In this document: piece by piece, positions 26,001 through 37,674 of the stretch
How positions within the stretch are numbered: position 1 is the first letter of the stretch
Layout of the letters: each line of letters starts with the position of its first letter
Assembly (NCBI GenBank): GCA_037389465.1
Contig: JAZARR010000230.1
Coordinates: 62,001 to 126,000, forward strand
Source of the DNA: Baylisascaris procyonis
Lineage: Eukaryota; Nematoda; Chromadorea; Rhabditida; Ascarididae
Length of the DNA: 64,000 nucleotides
Direction of reading: 5' to 3'
The notes under the pieces: model-generated
Database searches by the model: none
What the model was told of the DNA's origin: nothing
What the model saw: the letters and a program-made list of their open reading frames with translations, nothing else
Position numbers and translations under genes: made by a program

Positions 26001-29000
26001 AAGCCTAAGCCTAAGCCTAAGCCTAAGCCCCTAAGCCTAATCCTAAGCCTAAGCCCTAGGCCTAAGCGTTGTTCTGAGCCTAAGCCTTAGCATAAGCCTG
26101 AGCCCTAAGCCTAAGCCTGAGCCCTAAGCCTAAGCCTAAGCCTAAGCCTAAGCCTAAACCTAAGCCTAAGCCTAAGCTTAAGCCTAAGCCTAAGCCTAAG
26201 CCTAAGCCTAAGCCTAAGCCTAAGCCCCCTAAGCCTAAGCCTAAGCCCCCTAAGCCTAAGCCTAAGCCTAAGCCCCTTAAGCCTAAGCCTAAGCCTAAGC
26301 CCCTAAGCCTAAGCCTAAGCCTAAGCCTAAGCCTAAGCCTAAGCCTAAGCCTAAGCCTAAGCCTAAGCCTAAGCCTAAGCCTAAGCCTTAGCCTTAGCCT
26401 AAGCCTAAGCCTAAGCCTAAGCCTAAGCCTAAGCCTAAGCCTAAGCCCTAGGCCTAAGCGTTATTCTGAGCCTAAGCCTTAGCATAAGCGTGAGCCCTAA
26501 GCCTAAGCCTGAGCCCTAAGCCTAAGCCTAAGCCTAAGCCTAAGCCTAAGCCTAAGCCTGTTTCTAAGCGTAAGCCTAAGCCTAAGCCTAAGCCTAAGCC
26601 TAAGCCTAAGCCTAAGCCTGAGCCCTAAGCCTAAGCCTTAGCCTAAGCCTAAGCCCCCTAAGCCTGAGCCTAATCCTTAGCCTCAGCCTAAGCGTAAGCC
26701 TAAGCCCCTAAGCCTAAGCCTAAGCCTAAGCCCTAGGCCTAAGCGTTATTCTGAGCCTAAGCCTAAGCCTAAGACCCCTAAGCCTAAGCCTAAGCCTAAG
26801 CCTAAGCGTAAGCCTAAGCCTAAGCCCCTAAGCCTAATCCTAAGCCTAAGCCTTAGTCTAAGCCTAAGCCTAAGCCTAAGCCTAGGCCTAAGCCTAAGCC
26901 TAAGCCTAAGCCTAAGCCTAACCCTAAGCCTAAGCCTAAGCCTAAGCCTAAGTATAAGCCCTAAGCCTAAGCCTAAGCCTAAGCATAAGCCTAAGCCTAA
27001 GCCTAAGCCTAAGCCTAAGTCTAAGCCTAAGCCTAAGCCTAAGCCTAAGCCTAAGCCCTAAGCCTAAGCCTAAGCCTAACCCTAACCCTAAGCCTAAGCC
27101 CCCTAAGCCTAAGCCTAAGCCTAAGCCTAAGCCCCCTAAGCCTAAGCCTAAGCCTAAGCCTAAGCCCCCTAAGCCTAAGCCTAAGCCTAAGCCTTAGCCT
27201 AAGCCTAAGGCTAAGCCTAAGCCTAAGCCCCCTAAGCCTAAGCCTAAGCCTGTTTCTAAGCCTAAGCCTAAGCCTAAGCCTAAGCCCTAGGCCTAAGCGT
27301 TATTCTGAGCCTAAGCCTAAGCCTAAGCCTAAGCCTAAGCCTAAGCCTAAGCCTAAGCCTAAGCCCCTAAGCCTAATCCTAAGCCTAAGCCCTAGGCCTA
27401 AGCGTTGTTCTGAGCCTAAGCCTTAGCATAAGCCTGAGCCCTAAGCCTAAGCCTGAGCCCTAACCCTAAGCCTAAGCCTAAGCCTAAGCCTAAACCTAAG
27501 CCTAAGCCTAAGCTTAAGCCTAAGCCTAAGCCTAAGCCTAAGCCTAAGCCTAAGCCTAAGCCCCCTAAGCCTAAGCCTAAGCCCCCTAAGCCTAAGCCTA
27601 AGCCTAAGCCCCTTAAGCCTAAGCCTAAGCCTAAGCCCCCTAAGCCTAAGCCTAAGCCTAAGCCTAAGCCTAAGCCTAAGCCTAAGCCTAAGCCTAAGCC
27701 CCCTAAGCCTAAGCCTAAGCCTAAGCCTAAGCCTAAGCCTTGCCTTGAGCCTAAGCCTAAGCCTAAGCCTTAGCCTAAGCCTTAGCCTAAACCTAAGCCT
27801 AAGCGTAAGCCTAAGCCCCTAAGCCTAAGCCTAAGCCTAAGCCTAAGCCTAAGCCTAATCCTAAGCCTAAGCCCTAGGCCTAAGCGTTATTCTGAGCCTA
27901 AGCCTTAGCATAAGCCTGAGCCCTAAGCCTAAGCCTGAGCCCTAAGCCTAAGCCTAAGCCTAAGCCTAAGCCTTAGCCTAAGCCTAAGCCTAAGCCTGTT
28001 TCTAAGCCTAAGCCTAAGCCTAAGCCTAAGCCTAAGCCCTAGGCCTAAGCGTTATTCTGAGCCTAAGCCTAAGCCTAAGCCTAAGCCTAAGCCTAAGCCC
28101 TAAGCCTAAGCCTAAGCCTAAGCCTAAGCCCCTAAGCCTGAGCCTAATCCTTAGCCTGAGCCTAAGCGTAAGCCTAGGCCCCTAAGCCTAAGCCTAAGCC
28201 TAAGCCCTAGGCCTAAGCGTTATTCTGAGCCTAAGCATAAGCCTAAGCCTAAGCCTAAGCCTAAGCCTAAGTCTAAGCCTAAGCCTAAGCCTAAGCCTAA
28301 GCCTAAGCCTAAACCTAGGCCTAAGCCTAAGCCTAAGCCTAAGCGTAAGCCTAAGCCTAAGCCCCTAAGCCTAATCCTAAGCCTAAGCCCTAGGCCTAAG
28401 CGTTATTCTGAGCCTGAGCCTTAGCATAAGCCTGAGCCCTAAGCCTAAGCCTGAGCCCTAAGCCTAATCCTAAGCCTTAGCCTTAGCCAAAACCTAAGCC
28501 TAAGCCTAAGCCTCAGCCTAGGCCTAAGCCTAACCCTAAGCCTAAGCCTGAGCCTTAGCCTAAGCCTAAGCCTAAACCTAAGCCTAAGCCTAAGCCTAAG
28601 CCTTAGCCTAAGCCTAAGTCTAAGCCTAAGCCTAAGCCTAAGCCTAAGCCCCCTAAGCCTAAGCCTAAGCCTAAGCCTAAGCCCCCTAAGCCTAAGCCTT
28701 AGCCTAAGCCTAAGCCTAAGCCTAAGCCTAAGCCTAAGCCTAAGCCTAAGTCTAAGCCTAGGCCTAAGCCTAAGCCTAAGCCTAAGCGTAAGCCTAAGCC
28801 TAAGCCCCTAAGCCTAATCCTAAGCCTAAGCCCTAGGCCTAAGCGTTATTCTGAGCCTAAGCCTTAGCATAAGCCTGAGCCCTAAGCCTAAGCCTGAGCC
28901 CTAAGCCTGAACCCTTAGCCTAAGCCTACCCCTAAACCTAAGCCTAAGCCTAAGCCTAAGCCTTAGCCTGAGCCAAAGGCTAAACCTAAGCCTAAGCCTA

Positions 29001-32000
29001 AGCCTTAGCCTAAGCCTAAGCCTAAACCTAAGCCTAAGCGTAAGCCTAAGCCCCTATGCCTAAGCCTAAGCCTAAGCCCTAGGCCTAAGCGTTATTCTGA
29101 GCCTAAGCCTTAGCATAAGCCTGAGCCCTAAGCCTAAGCCTGAGCCCTAAGCTTAAGCCTAAGCCTAAGCCTAAGCCTAAGCCTAAGCCTAAGCTTACGC
29201 CTAAGCCTAAGCCTGATCCTAAGCCTGAGCTCGAGCCCAGGCCTAAGCTTAAGGCTAAGCCTCTAAGCGTTATTCTGAGCCTGTTTCTAAGCCTAAGCCT
29301 AAGCCTAAGCCTAAACCTAAGCATAAGCCTAAGCCTAAGCCTAAGCCTAAGCCTAAACCTGAGCCTAAGGCTAAGCCTAAGCCTAAGCCTAGGCCTAAGC
29401 CTAAGCCTTAGCCTAAGCCTATGCCTAATCCTAAGCCTAAGCCTAAGCCTAAGCCTAAGCCTTAGCCTAAGCCTAAGCTTAAGCCCTAACCCTAAGCCTA
29501 AGCATGATCCTAACACTAAGCGTAAGCCTAAGCCTAAGCCTAATCCGAAACCTGAGTCCAAGCCTAACACCAAGCCTAAGCTTAAGCCGAAGCCTAAGCC
29601 TGATCCTAAGCCTGAGCTCGAGCCTAGGCCAAAGCCTAAGGCTAAGCCTCTAAGCGTTATTCTGACCCTGTTTCTAAGCCTAAGCCTAAGCCCTAGGCCT
29701 AAGCATTATTCTGAGCCTAAGCCTAAGCATAAGCCTGATCCCTAAGCCTAAGCCTAAGCCTAAGCCTAAGCCTAAACCTAAGCCTAAGCCTAAGCCTAAG
29801 CCTAAGCCTAAGCTTAAGCCTTAGCCTAAGCCTAAGCCTAAGCCTAAGCCTAAGCCTTAGCCTTAGCCTAAGCGTTATTCTGAGCCTAAGCCTTAGCATA
29901 AGCCTGAGCCCTAAGCCTAAGCCTGAGCCCTAAGCCTAAGCCTAAGCCTAAGCCTAAGCCTTAGCCTAAGCCTAAGCCTAAGCCTAAGCCTAAGCCTGTT
30001 TCTAAGCCTAAGCCTAAGCCTAAGCCTAAGCCCTAGGCCTAAGCGTTATTCTGAGCCTAAGCCTAAGCCTAAGCCTAAGCCTAAGCCTAAGCCTAAGCCT
30101 AAGCCTAAGCCCTAAGCCTAAGCCTAAGCCTAAGCCCCCTAAGCCTGAGCCTAATCCTTAGCCTGAGCCTAAGCGTAAGCCTAAGCCCCTAAGCCTAAGC
30201 CTAAGCCTAAGCCCTAGGCCTAAGCGTTATTCTGAGCCTAAGCATAAGCCTAAGCCTAAGCCTAAGCCTAAGCCTAAGTCTAAGCCTAAGCCTAAGCCTA
30301 AGCCTAAGCCTAAGCCCTAAGCCTAAGCCTAAGCCTAACCCTAACCCTAAGCCTAAGCCCCCTAAGCCTAAGCCTAAGCCTAAGCCTAAGCCCCCTAAGC
30401 CTAAGCCTAAGCCTAAGCCTAAGCCCCCTAAGCCTAAGCCTAAGCCTAAGCCTTAGCCTAAGCCTAAGGCTAAGCCTAAGCCTAAGCCCCCTAAGCCTAA
30501 GCCTAAGCCTGTTTCTAAGCCTAAGCCTAAGCCTAAGCCTAAGCCCTAGGCCTAAGCGTTATTCTGAGCCTAAGCCTAAGCCTAAGCCTAAGCCTAAGCC
30601 TAAGCCTAAGCCTAAGCCTAAGCCCCTAAGCCTAATCCTAAGCCTAAGCCCTAGGCCTAAGCGTTGTTCTGAGCCTAAGCCTTAGCATAAGCCTGAGCCC
30701 TAAGCCTAAGCCTGAGCCCTAAGCCTAAGCCTAAGCCTAAGCCTAAGCCTAAACCTAAGCCTAAGCCTAAGCTTAAGCCTAAGCCTAAGCCTAAGCCTAA
30801 GCCTAAGCCTAAGCCTAAGCCCCCTAAGCCTAAGCCTAAGCCCCTAAGCCTAAGCCTAAGCCTAAGCCCCTTAAGCCTAAGCCTAAGCCTAAGCCCCTAA
30901 GCCTAAGCCTAAGCCTAAGCCTAAGCCTAAGCCTAAGCCTAAGCCTAAGCCTAAGCCTAAGCCTAAGCCTAAGCCTAAGCCTTAGCCTTAGCCTAAGCCT
31001 AAGCCTAAGCCTAAGCCTAAGCCTAAGCCTAAGCCTAAGCCCTAGGCCTAAGCGTTATTCTGAGCCTAAGCCTTAGCATAAGCGTGAGCCCTAAGCCTAA
31101 GCCTGAGCCCTAAGCCTAAGCCTAAGCCTAAGCCTAAGCCTAAGCCTAAGCCTGTTTCTAAGCGTAAGCCTAAGCCTAAGCCTAAGCCTAAGCCTAAGCC
31201 TAAGCCTAAGCCTGAGCCCTAAGCCTAAGCCTTAGCCTAAGCCTAAGCCCCCTAAGCCTGAGCCTAATCCTTAGCCTCAGCCTAAGCGTAAGCCTAAGCC
31301 CCTAAGCCTAAGCCTAAGCCTAAGCCCTAGGCCTAAGCGTTATTCTGAGCCTAAGCCTAAGCCTAAGACCCCTAAGCCTAAGCCTAAGCCTAAGCCTAAG
31401 CGTAAGCCTAAGCCTAAGCCCCTAAGCCTAATCCTAAGCCTAAGCCTTAGTCTAAGCCTAAGCCTAAGCCTAAGCCTAGGCCTAAGCCTAAGCCTAAGCC
31501 TAAGCCTAAGCCTAAGCCTAACCCTAAGCCTAAGCCTAAGCCTAAGCCTAAGTATAAGCCCTAAGCCTAAGCCTAAGCCTAAGCATAAGCCTAAGCCTAA
31601 GCCTAAGCCTAAGCCTAAGTCTAAGCCTAAGCCTAAGCCTAAGCCTAAGCCTAAGCCCTAAGCCTAAGCCTAAGCCTAACCCTAACCCTAAGCCTAAGCC
31701 CCCTAAGCCTAAGCCTAAGCCTAAGCCTAAGCCCCCTAAGCCTAAGCCTAAGCCTAAGCCTAAGCCCCCTAAGCCTAAGCCTAAGCCTAAGCCTTAGCCT
31801 AAGCCTAAGGCTAAGCCTAAGCCTAAGCCCCCTAAGCCTAAGCCTAAGCCTGTTTCTAAGCCTAAGCCTAAGCCTAAGCCTAAGCCCTAGGCCTAAGCGT
31901 TATTCTGAGCCTAAGCCTAAGCCTAAGCCTAAGCCTAAGCCTAAGCCTAAGCCTAAGCCTAAGCCCCTAAGCCTAATCCTAAGCCTAAGCCCTAGGCCTA

Positions 32001-32330
32001 AGCGTTGTTCTGAGCCTAAGCCTTAGCATAAGCCTGAGCCCTAAGCCTAAGCCTGAGCCCTAAGCCTAAGCCTAAGCCTAAGCCTAAGCCTAAACCTAAG
32101 CCTAAGCCTAAGCTTAAGCCTAAGCCTAAGCCTAAGCCTAAGCCTAAGCCTAAGCCTAAGCCCCCTAAGCCTAAGCCTAAGCCCCCTAAGCCTAAGCCTA
32201 AGCCTAAGCCCCTTAAGCCTAAGCCTAAGCCTAAGCCCCCTAAGCCTAAGCCTAAGCCTAAGCCTAAGCCTAAGCCTAAGCCTAAGCCTAAGCCTAAGCC
32301 TAAGCCTAAGCCTAAGCCTAAGCCTTAGCC
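23040..32330. repeat. Tandem block duplication, about 4.65 kb offset
   Basis: CCTTGCCTTGAG is at 23,087 and 27,738. The minus-strand open frame starting GTGGTT-like instead of ATG-GGT-like is at 24,453-24,923 and 29,103-29,573 with the same base differences (CTAACCCTAAGC, CAACACCAAG). Rare GCGTTGTTCTGAG variants near 26,067 and 27,403 are matched near 30,663 and 32,006. The second copy lacks a few dozen bases near 29,770. Sharing of rare substitutions marks this as one of the youngest duplications in the array. Confidence 0.78.
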
Positions 32331-35300
32331 TTAGCCTAAGCCTAAGCCTAAGCCTAAGCCTAAGCCTAAGCCTAAGCCTAAGCCCTAGGCCTAAGCGTTA
32401 TTCTGAGCCTAAGCCTTAGCATAAGCGTGAGCCCTAAGCCTAAGCCTGAGCCCTAAGCCTAAGCCTAAGCCTAAGCCTAAGCCTAAGCCTAAGCCTGTTT
32501 CTAAGCGTAAGCCTAAGCCTAAGCCTAAGCCTAAGCCTAAGCCTAAGCCTAAGCCTGAGCCCTAAGCCTAAGCCTTAGCCTAAGCCTAAGCCCCCTAAGC
32601 CTGAGCCTAATCCTTAGCCTCAGCCTAAGCGTAAGCCTAAGCCCCTAAGCCTAAGCCTAAGCCTAAGCCCTAGGCCTAAGCGTTATTCTGAGCCTAAGCC
32701 TAAGCCTAAGACCCCTAAGCCTAAGCCTAAGCCTAAGCCTAAGCGTAAGCCTAAGCCTAAGCCCCTAAGCCTAATCCTAAGCCTAAGCCTTAGTCTAAGC
32801 CTAAGCCTAAGCCTAAGCCTAGGCCTAAGCCTAAGCCTAAGCCTAAGCCTAAGCCTAAGCCTAACCCTAAGCCTAAGCCTAAGCCTAAGCCTAAGTATAA
32901 GCCCTAAGCCTAAGCCTAAGCCTAAGCCTAAGCCTAAGCCCCCTAAGCCTAAGCCCCCTAAGCCTAAGCTTAAGCTTAAGCCTAAGCCTGAGCCTAAGCG
33001 TAAGCCTAAGCCTAAGCCTAAGCCTAAGCCTAAGCCCAAGCCTAAGCCTAAGCCTAAGCCTAAGCCTAAGCCTAACCCTAAGCCTAAGCCTAAGCCTAAG
33101 CCCTAGGCCTAAGCGTTATTCTGAGCCTAAGCCTAAGCCGAAGCCCCCTAAGCCTAAGTCTAAGCCTAAGCCTAAGCGTAAGCCTAAGCCTAAGCCCCTA
33201 AGCCTAAGCCTAAGCCTAAGCCTTAGTCTAAGCCTAAGCCTAAGCCTAAGCCTAGGCCTAAGCCTAAGCCTAAGCCTAGGCCTAAGCCTAAGCCTAAGCC
33301 TTAGCCTAAACCTAAGCCTAAGCCTAAGCCTAAGCCTAAGCCTAACCCTAAGCCTAAGCCTAAGCCTAAGCCTAAGCCTAAGCCCTAAGCCTAAGCCTAA
33401 GCCTAAGCCCCCTAAGCCTAAGCCCCCTAAGCCTAAGCTTAAGCTTAAGCCTAAGCCTGAGCCTAAGCGTAAGCCTAAGCCTAAGCCTAAGCCTAAGCCT
33501 AAGCCTAAGCCTAACCCTAAGCCTAAGCCTAAGCCTAAGCCTAAGCTTAAGCCTAAGCCTAAGCCTAAGCCTAAGCCTAAGACTAAGCCTAAGCCTAAGC
33601 CTAAGCCTAAGCCTAAGCCTAGGCCTAAGCCTAAGCCTAAGCCTAAGCCTAAGCCTAAGGTTAAGCCTAAGCATAAGCCTAAGCCTAAGCCTAAGCCTAG
33701 GCCTAAGCCTAATCCTTAGCCTAAGCCTAAGCCTAAACCTAAGCCTAAGCCCAAGCCTAAGCCTGTTTCTAAGCCTAAGCCTAAGCCTAAGCCTAACCCT
33801 AAGCCTAAGCCTAAGCCTAAGCCCTAAGCCTAAGCCTAAGCCTAAGCCTAAGCCTGAGCCTAAGCCTAAGCCTAAGCCCCCTAAGCCTAAGCCTAAGCCT
33901 AAGCCTAAGCCTAAGCCTAAGCCTAAGCCTAAGCCTAAGCCTAAGCCTAAGCCTAAGCCTAAGCCTAAGCCTAGGCCTAAGCCTAGGCCTAAGCCTAGGC
34001 CTAAGCCTAAGCCTAAGCCTAAGCCTAAGCCTAAGCCTAAGCCTAAGCCTAAACCTAAGCCTAAGCCTAAGCCTTAGCCTAAGCCTAAGCCTAAACCTAA
34101 GCCTAAGCGTAAGCCTAAGCCCCTAAGCCTAAGCCTAAGCCGTAGGCCTAAGCGTTATTCTGATCCTAAGCCTAGGCCTAAGCCTAGGCCTAAGCCTAGG
34201 CCTAAGCCTAAGCCTAGGCCTAAGCCTAGGCCTAAGCCTATTCCTAAGCCTAAGCCTAAGCCTAAGCCTAAGCCTAAGCCTATTCCTAAGCCTAAGCCTA
34301 AGCCTTAGCCTAAACCTAAGCCTAAGCCTAAGCCTGTTTCTAAGCCTAAGACTAAGCCTAAGCCTAAGCCTAAGCCTGAGCCTAATCCTTAGCCTAAGCC
34401 TAAGCGTAAGCCTAAGTCCCTAAGCCTAAGCCTAAGCCTAAGCCTAACCCTAAGCCTAAGCCTAAGCCTAAGCCTACGCCTAACCCTAAGCCTAAGCCTA
34501 AGCCTAAGCCTAAGCCTAAGCCTAAGACTAAGCCTAAGCCTAAGCCTAAGCCTAAGCCTAAGCCCCCTAAGCCTAAGCCTAAGCCTAAGCCTAAGCCCCC
34601 TAAGCCTAAGCCCCCTAAGCCTAAGCCTAAGCCTAAGCCTAAGCCTAAGCCCCTAAGCCTAAGCCTAAGCCTAAGCCTAAGCCCCCTAAGCCTAAGCCTA
34701 AGCCTAAGCCTTAGCCTAAGCCTAAGCCTAAGCCTAAGCCTAAGCCTAATCCTAAGCCTAAGCCCTAGGCCTAAGCGTTATTCTGAGCCTAAGCCTTAGC
34801 ATAAGCCTAAGCCTAAGCCTAAGCCTAGGCCTAAGCATTATTCTGAGCCTAAGCCTAAGCATAAGCCTGAGCCCTAAGCCTAAGCCTAAGCCTAAGCCTA
34901 GGCCTAAGCATTATTCTGAGCCTAAGCCTAAGCATAAGCCTGAGCCCTAAGCCTAAGCCTAAGCCTAAGCCTAAGCCTAAGCCTAAGCCTAAGCCTAAGC
35001 CCCCTAAGCCTAAGCCTAAGCCTAAGCCTAAGCCTAAGCCTTACCTTGAGCCTAAGCCTAAGCCTAAGCCTAAGCCTAAGCCTAAGCCTAAGCCTAAGCC
35101 TAATCCTAAGCCTAAGCCCTAGGCCTAAGCGTTATTCTGAGCCTAAGCCTTAGCATAAGCCTGAGCCCTAAGCCTAAGCCTGAGCCCTAAGCCTAAGCCT
35201 AAGCCTAAGCCTAAGCCTTAGCCTAAGCCTAAGCCTAAGCCTGTTTCTAAGCCTAAGCCTAAGCCTAAGCCTAAGCCTAAGCCCTAGGCCTAAGCGTTAT

Positions 35301-36154
35301 TCTGAGCCTAAGCCTAAGCCTAAGCCTAAGCCTAAGCCTAAGCCTAAGCCCTAAGCCTAAGCCTAAGCCTAAGCCTAAGCCTAAGCCCCCTAAGCCTGAG
35401 CCTAATCCTTAGCCTGAGCCTAAGCGTAAGCCTAGGCCCCTAAGCCTAAGCCTAAGCCTAAGCCCTAGGCCTAAGCGTTATTCTGAGCCTAATCCTAAAC
35501 CTAAGCCTAAGCCTAAGCCTAAGCCTAAGCCTTAGCCTAAACCTAAGCCTAAGCCTAAGCCTGTTTCTAGGCCTAAGACTAAGCCTAAGCCTAAGCCTAA
35601 GCCTAAGCCTAAGCATAAGCCTAAGCCTTAGCCTAAGCCTAAGCCTAAGCCTAAGCCTGAGCCTAATCCTTAGCCTAAGCCTAAGCGTATGCCTAAGTCC
35701 CTAAGCCTAAGCCTATGCCTAAGCCCTAGGCCTAAGCGTTATTCTGAGCCTAATCCTAAACCTAAGCCTAAGCCTAAGCCTAAGCCTAAGCCTTAGCCTA
35801 AACCTAAGCCTAAGCCTAAGCCTGTTTCTAGGCCTAAGACTAAGCCTAAGCCTAAGCCTAAGCCTAAGCCTAAGCATAAGCCTAAGCCTTAGCCTAAGCC
35901 TAAGCCTAAGCCTAAGCCTGAGCCTAATCCTTAGCGTATGCCTAAGTCCCTAAGCCTAAGCCTATGCCTAAGCCCTAGGCCTAAGCGTTATTCTGAGCCT
36001 AGGCCTAACCCTAAGCCTAAGCCTAGGCCTCTAAGCGTTATTCTGAGCCTGTTTTTAAGCTGTAGCGTAAGCCTAAACCTGAGCACTATGCCTAAGCCTA
36101 AGCCCTAAGCCTTAGTCTAAGCTCAAGCCTAAGCTCCAGCCTCAGGGCTAATCT

Positions 36155-36990
36155 TAATCCGTTACGTGTTCCGAGTCTTTGCTCCATATCAGGGTCAGCT
36201 TCTAGGTTCCGGGTTTCCAGGTTGCGGGTCAAATTCCGTGTTCCGTGTCGGTATCCGGCTTCGGTCTGCTTTCCGGTTTTGGGCCTCATTTTTGGTTTCG
36301 GGTTATGTTCCGGGTCGAGTTTCAGGTTTCGGGTCAAGTTCCGGGTCTCGGGTCGTGTCCCATGTTTTGGGTCAAATTTCTTGTTTGGAATTCCTTTCCG
36401 CTTTTCGGGTCAGGTTCCGGGTTGAGTTTGAGGTTTCGATTCAAGTTTCTGGATTCGGGTCAGGTTTCTTTTTTCGGGTCAAGCTTCGGGTTTCGGGTCA
36501 AGTTCTGGGTCTCGGGTTGGGTTCTGGGTCAAGATCCGGGTCCTGGATCGACTTTTGGGTCAGCTTAGAGATTTCGTGTTTGGGATTTTGTTCCGATTCT
36601 TAGGACAGGTTCCGGGTTTCGGGTCGAGTTCCGGGTTTCCTTTCGGGTTTCGAGTCGTCTTCCGGGTTTCGGGTCCGGTTACGGGTTTCTGGCCGGGTTT
36701 TGTGTCAGGTTCCGGGTTCCAGGTCAGCATTCGTGTTTCGCTTCAAGTTCAGGGTTTCGGGCCCCCTTTTGGGTCGCTATTCGGGTCTCGGGTCAGCTTT
36801 CGGGTTACCCTTCGGGTTTTGGTTCGGCCTCTGGGTCAAAATCCGGGTTCGATGTCAAATTAGGGGTTTCATTTCGGGTTTTGGGTCAAAATTCTGGTTT
36901 CGGTTCGGGTTCCGGGCTTCGGGTGAGGTTACGGGTTCCGGGTCAAGTTCCGGGTTCCGGTTCAGCTTTCCTTCTTCGGGTCCGGATCGA
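36155..36990 (+). repeat. GGGTTTCGGGTC-type subtelomeric satellite, copy 1
   Basis: Directly inside the telomere-like array is about 835 bp of degenerate direct repeats built on GGGTTTCGGGTC, GGGTTCCGGGTC and TCAGGTTCCGGG. The spacing is roughly 9 to 18 bp and no unit is perfectly conserved. The motif is nearly free of stop codons in all forward frames, which produces overlapping Phe/Arg/Gly/Ser/Val-rich open frames between 36,166 and 37,005. I regard these as artefacts. The array/satellite junction at 36,120-36,160 is gradual. Confidence 0.88.
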
Positions 36991-37300
36991 TTTTATATAT
37001 GTTAACAGCACTGCCTGTTGTTGTTGGATAGAGCTCTCGTTATACTCGCATTTGCTACAAGTATTTCTTCTGCAACTCCTACAGTTTGTCAAATGCTGGC
37101 GAAGCCGTTAGCAATGAAGTCGCGTACATACACACTTTTAACCCACTTGCACTGAGGCTACTCCATCCATGAAGTATTGGTTTGGAGAGCTCAACCTCAT
37201 CATGGCTTTCATCAAGAAATCACTCCCCACTTCCGACTCCCTCGTCTGGAAACTTCAGCCAAAGACCAAAATTCCTCACGCTTTTCTGTATTATATTGAT
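36990..37300 (+). repeat. Subtelomere-linked segment, copy 1
   Basis: This segment starts around AACAGCACTGCCTGTTGTTG and ends near CAAAATTCCT. It is repeated with many substitutions and about 45 bp less sequence at 47,795-48,050. In both places it follows the GGGTTYCGGG satellite. It holds a 45-codon forward frame at 37,170-37,304 (Met-Lys-Tyr-Trp-Phe start), but the second copy has a stop codon part way through (TGG against TGA), so I do not call it a gene. Confidence 0.85.
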
Positions 37301-37304
37301 TGAT

Positions 37305-37674
37305 GATTCTGTATCAATCAGATAAGTATTTACTGATCCAGACAAGGTTGCTGCCTCCCCCTTCCGTTTTTTGACTTGTTTGAAGTCATTATACCAGTTT
37401 TTTTTAGTTTTTTCTTCACGTTCTGGATGAGATTCATTTTAGGGCGTGACCAGCATTCTTTTGCAGGAGCATTGGAGGGAAAATGCGTGGCATCTGGCTA
37501 GTGGAACGTTATTAACGTTTGAAAAACTGGATACCATGCTGGCTTTCTTTAAGTTCAATTTTTTCTGTGCATGTAATTTGGATATGAATTTAGAAACTTC
37601 CATTTAGAAAATAAAAATTTTCTGTGCATACGCTTAGTCTTTTTCTGTTCATACAAATGCTGTAACTTTTGCAG
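37305..37674. other. No recognised gene; AT-rich
   Basis: Ordinary AT-rich sequence. A good acceptor-like TTTTGCAG lies at 37,460-37,466 and is followed by about 100 open bases, but no consistent donor or phase to the candidate exon at 37,675 could be found. Confidence 0.5.

Larger units (their letters stand above)
1..36150. repeat. Degenerate nematode telomere-type (TTAGGC)n array
   Basis: The whole interval is built from CCTAAG units (complement of TTAGGC, the nematode telomere hexamer). They are mixed with CTTAGC, CCTAGG, CATAAG, CTGAGC, CCTAAA and CGTAAG variants, CCCTAA units, and C-expanded CCCCCTAAG units that shift the hexamer register. The runs of perfect hexamers I followed are no longer than about 100 bp, so this is not freshly made telomere but an old subtelomeric or recombined array. 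The C-rich strand reads 5' to 3' from the left, as at a left chromosome end. No gene is credible inside it: the Leu/Arg and Leu/Gly dipeptide frames on the minus strand are simply the hexamer translated. It ends raggedly near 36,120-36,150. Confidence 0.97.

Noticed and set aside
255..33674. Minus-strand open frames of 79-195 codons made of Gly-Leu and Arg-Leu dipeptides
   Set aside because: They are the TTAGGC hexamer read in a stop-free frame; identical frames recur with each duplicated block, and they have no other composition or signals.
1..36150. CRISPR-like or centromeric array
   Set aside because: There are no constant repeat plus unique spacer units, and the base unit is the telomere hexamer. 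An internal centromere made of it cannot be excluded from sequence alone, but the orientation and adjacent subtelomere fit a chromosome end better.
36098..37111. Several overlapping open frames rich in Phe, Arg, Gly, Ser and Val (60-145 codons)
   Set aside because: They overlap in all three forward frames within the GGGTTYCGGG satellite, which lacks stop codons by composition. No frame is favoured.
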